A program made the translations under genes and the position numbers. Shown here in pieces: positions 3,973 through 6,129 of a DNA stretch of 6,129 nucleotides (its first letter is position 1; each line of letters begins with the position of its first letter). The notes beneath the pieces are model-generated. The model made no database searches. It saw nothing but the letters and a program-made list of their open reading frames with translations, and had not been told where the DNA came from. The stretch lies in assembly GCA_964354225.1 (NCBI GenBank), contig CAYGZC010000042.1, positions 1 to 6,129 on the forward strand. The letters are read 5' to 3'. The stretch comes from CAYGZC01 sp964354225 (GTDB lineage: Bacteria; Bacteroidota; Ignavibacteria; UBA10030; SZUA-254).

Positions 3973-6129
3973 ATGTCAAATGTTTTCGGAAATCGTGGAG
4001 GTGGTGGAGGCTTTGCTAATCCAGCTACTACTAATTTAGATATGAATTCAATATATAAAATAGTTGAATTAGCAAATGGAACAGACCCTAAAGACGCCGT
4101 AAACCTTAGCCAATTAACTACTTATAACCCTTTTAATCAGTCATTAAATACTACTGATAATGTTCAGTTTCAAAATGTTAACATGAATGGGGCTTGGCAA
4201 ATACCTAATAGTCAACCAAGTAGTCCTAATGATACTAACACCTACGCCCTATCTAGTCGCGGGGGCTTACTTAATATTACAACTAACGGGGCGAATCCTG
4301 AAGGCCAATTACATATAAGACTTGCCTTAGCACCTCCTAACTATGTGGCGGTTGATATTCCTATACCTAGCGGTTATATTTCTGGTCCTGATTTATGTGA
4401 TTACATACAAAACTATTTTAATGCGCTCAACCTTGGCGGTGCTCCTGGTATCGTTGCATGTAGTCAATGTAGATTTGTTTTAAATTATTTCAATATTATA
4501 ATAACTAACTCAGATGCAAATAATGGCTATTGGGCTCAGACTTATACCTTGATGGGGGGTCCCCCGGGTAGCGTTAGCGAATTGATGGGCGTTGTAGTAG
4601 ATAGTACTAGAATTTATACTCAGACGATTGTCGGGTCGCTTCCTATAACTCTTATCGCTGTCGTGGGCTGGTTTAGTACGAATAGCGCTTATCCAATTCA
4701 AAACGGTTCACCCTATATTTATTCTACGGCACAGGATAAATGGTATTGTAGTGATAATTTATATACACCTGACTTTTTATCTTATATGGACTTTAACAAT
4801 AGCAGTTATAATTTATTTCAAAATGGATCGAATAGGTTGAAAATAAACTCGACGGACGCCTACCTATACTCACCCAACACATTAAATTTTGTCGATGTAT
4901 CTGATGCCGGTGTGTCCGTCGTTCAGAACTCAATGGCTCGGGTAAGCTCGACTGCATTTTCTACATATATGATGGCACCAAACGGGATAACCGATTGTTC
5001 TGTAAGCAATAACGGGGTAGGGTTCATGGTTGATACTGTACCTAGATTCAGTGCATTATCTGCAGGCGCTACAACTATAAAATCATATGATGATACGATG
5101 TCGGTTGTGCTTGCTAGCAATTCATTTACAGCATCAACAAGCACAAACAATAAAATATTATTAACTAGTTCCGGATTTACGTACGCCCATAATAATATTC
5201 AAAAAATGATTATGAACGCCAACAACTTTTTAGTATCGAACGGAGCAACAAATCGTTTAGATGTCTCAGGGTCTAATTCAATTATCTCGGCGCCCGCGGG
5301 GTTAAATAGATTATATTTAGACGATTCATTAATGAAGTATGATGAAGGTGCTCAAAATAGACTAATTATTGATACCGTGAGGTCTCGATTATTAAGTCCA
5401 AGTGGCGTTTATACTCTTGAATCTAATAATAGCGGTTCGGGGTTTGTAGCTAATGGAACCACTCGTATGGGTATATCTGGATTTCAATCGTATGTCTATT
5501 CGCCTGATTATTATTCACTATTTGCGAACACGAATACATATATTACAATGGAACAAAGTGGGATAACTAAACTTCTTATTAATGAAGATCCGCTAATCGG
5601 CACTTCGCTTTGGGGACCTTCTGGTTCTGGTAGAATTGAATTACTCAACGCACTCATTAATTTGAGACAGAACAGTGTTAATAGATTTGTAATTAATAAT
5701 GCTGAAACTTATTCCTTTTCCCCTTCATTGTTGAATTATTCGTATAAATCAGATACTGAGATGGCTAACTTTTTTAATAGTGTCAATAGGTTTTCAATTG
5801 GTTCAACCTCATCAATTTTAAAAAGCCCTGATACTAATAATTATATAAATATTAATAATAATGGGTTAACTTATACTGATGCGGGAACGAATCGATTATC
5901 GATATCAGATACAACAACATATATAGCCGCTCCTTCATCTTCTACTTATTGCAGTGTTGCGAATACGGGGGCATCTATCACGGTTGACGCATTGAATAGA
6001 TTTACAGCCTCATCTGGGGGAAATACTACTATAAAATCATTTGATAATACTACCACGGTTACACTTGCGGGGGATAACTTCACGGCATCAACGACAGCGG
6101 GGGCATTGGTTGTTAATGCTGATTTTAAT
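3973..6129 (+). CDS. Fibre-type protein with 35-residue repeats, 3' end outside window
   Basis: The frame is open for 719 codons from the ATG at 3973 to the last base, with no stop. It is probably the vertex spike that recognises the host. Residues 1-20 are Gly-rich. Residues 22-49 (NLDMNSIYKIVELANG, then DPKDAVNLSQL) and 55-67 (NQSLNTTDNVQFQ) match a signature widespread in phage tail fibres and in fibre-like proteins of algal viruses and PLVs. Residues 112-235 resemble part of the penton protein, including a Gly-Tyr...Asp-Leu...Ile...Asn helix (134-150). From about residue 281 onward the protein is a beta-rich array with Asn-Arg-(Leu/Phe) every 35 residues. There is no signal peptide or clear transmembrane helix; 222-233 is hydrophobic but short. 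TCG and ACG codons (about 13 each) are far commoner than in the capsid genes, which suggests separate ancestry. The C-terminal tip, where receptor-binding or chaperone domains usually sit, is missing. Confidence 0.85.
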   Translation, partial: MSNVFGNRGGGGGFANPATTNLDMNSIYKIVELANGTDPKDAVNLSQLTTYNPFNQSLNTTDNVQFQNVNMNGAWQIPNSQPSSPNDTNTYALSSRGGLLNITTNGANPEGQLHIRLALAPPNYVAVDIPIPSGYISGPDLCDYIQNYFNALNLGGAPGIVACSQCRFVLNYFNIIITNSDANNGYWAQTYTLMGGPPGSVSELMGVVVDSTRIYTQTIVGSLPITLIAVVGWFSTNSAYPIQNGSPYIYSTAQDKWYCSDNLYTPDFLSYMDFNNSSYNLFQNGSNRLKINSTDAYLYSPNTLNFVDVSDAGVSVVQNSMARVSSTAFSTYMMAPNGITDCSVSNNGVGFMVDTVPRFSALSAGATTIKSYDDTMSVVLASNSFTASTSTNNKILLTSSGFTYAHNNIQKMIMNANNFLVSNGATNRLDVSGSNSIISAPAGLNRLYLDDSLMKYDEGAQNRLIIDTVRSRLLSPSGVYTLESNNSGSGFVANGTTRMGISGFQSYVYSPDYYSLFANTNTYITMEQSGITKLLINEDPLIGTSLWGPSGSGRIELLNALINLRQNSVNRFVINNAETYSFSPSLLNYSYKSDTEMANFFNSVNRFSIGSTSSILKSPDTNNYININNNGLTYTDAGTNRLSISDTTTYIAAPSSSTYCSVANTGASITVDALNRFTASSGGNTTIKSFDNTTTVTLAGDNFTASTTAGALVVNADFN
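4813..6129 (+). repeat. About 13 tandem 35-residue (105-bp) protein repeats in the fibre gene
   Basis: The anchor Arg/Lys falls at fibre residues 288, 323, 358, 394, 428, 463, 498, 533, 571, 606, 641 and 676, and a thirteenth copy starts near 711. Intervals are 35 except 36+34 around residue 394 and one of 38. Asn or Thr usually precedes the anchor and Leu or Phe follows. A Pro occurs 13 residues after the anchor in copies 1, 2, 5, 6, 7, 9, 10 and 11, usually as Ser-Pro or Ala-Pro. DNA identity between most copies is low, so the array is old and kept by structure. Confidence 0.9.
5029..6129 (+). repeat. Closer-related repeat pair 954 bp apart inside the fibre array
   Basis: The segment starting at 5029 (VDTVPRF, then TTIKSYDDT and FTAST) matches the one starting at 5983 (VDALNRF, then TTIKSFDNT and FTAST), with about 22 of 38 residues identical by eye. 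The offset is 954 bp, which is nine repeat units plus one codon triplet set. Adjacent copies are much less alike, implying that a block of nine units was duplicated at some stage. Confidence 0.7.

Overview
The window reads as the morphogenesis (virion) module of a small eukaryotic dsDNA virus of the Polinton-like virus (PLV) / virophage assemblage, or an integrated copy of one. The evidence is a compact, AT-rich, one-strand gene array; a double-jelly-roll-type major capsid protein (MCP) closely linked to a penton-like minor capsid protein; a very long repetitive fibre-type protein; and no Shine-Dalgarno sequence before any start. Start sites instead sit behind short, nearly pure A/T leaders, as in eukaryotic large DNA viruses and their satellites. 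All calls rest on reading the sequence; no homology search was run.

Layout, all on the + strand: (1) 1-627, an unrecognised charged 208-aa protein whose true start may lie at or upstream of base 1; (2) 668-1948, a compact 426-aa MCP; (3) 2006-3091, an unrecognised 361-aa basic protein with an amphipathic N-terminal helix, three degenerate 40-50-aa repeats, a perfect 9-bp minisatellite encoding (Pro-Pro-Leu)5 and a basic tail, most likely a minor virion or core protein; (4) 3112-3918, a 268-aa penton-like minor capsid protein; (5) 3973 to beyond the window end, a fibre-type protein with at least 719 codons and no stop. The fifth gene combines a phage-tail-fibre-like N-terminal signature, a module that resembles part of the penton protein, and about 13 copies of a 35-residue repeat. 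Gaps between genes are only 20-57 bp, so no stretch over 300 bp lacks a gene.

Two observations stand out. First, every one of the four intergenic gaps carries the tetramer TCTA inside AT-rich sequence, 14-17 nt before the next ATG. This matches the late promoter described for the giant virus CroV and shared by its virophage Mavirus, and it suggests these genes may be transcribed by a co-infecting giant virus's late machinery. Second, the fibre gene is built on a nearly exact 35-residue period and uses far more CpG-ending codons (TCG, ACG) than the capsid genes beside it, which points to a separate evolutionary origin for the receptor-binding part.

Together the genes would supply the shell (MCP), the vertices (penton-like protein), the vertex spike (fibre) and a probable internal or membrane-active component (361-aa protein). 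The packaging ATPase, maturation protease and replication genes expected in this group are not in the window.
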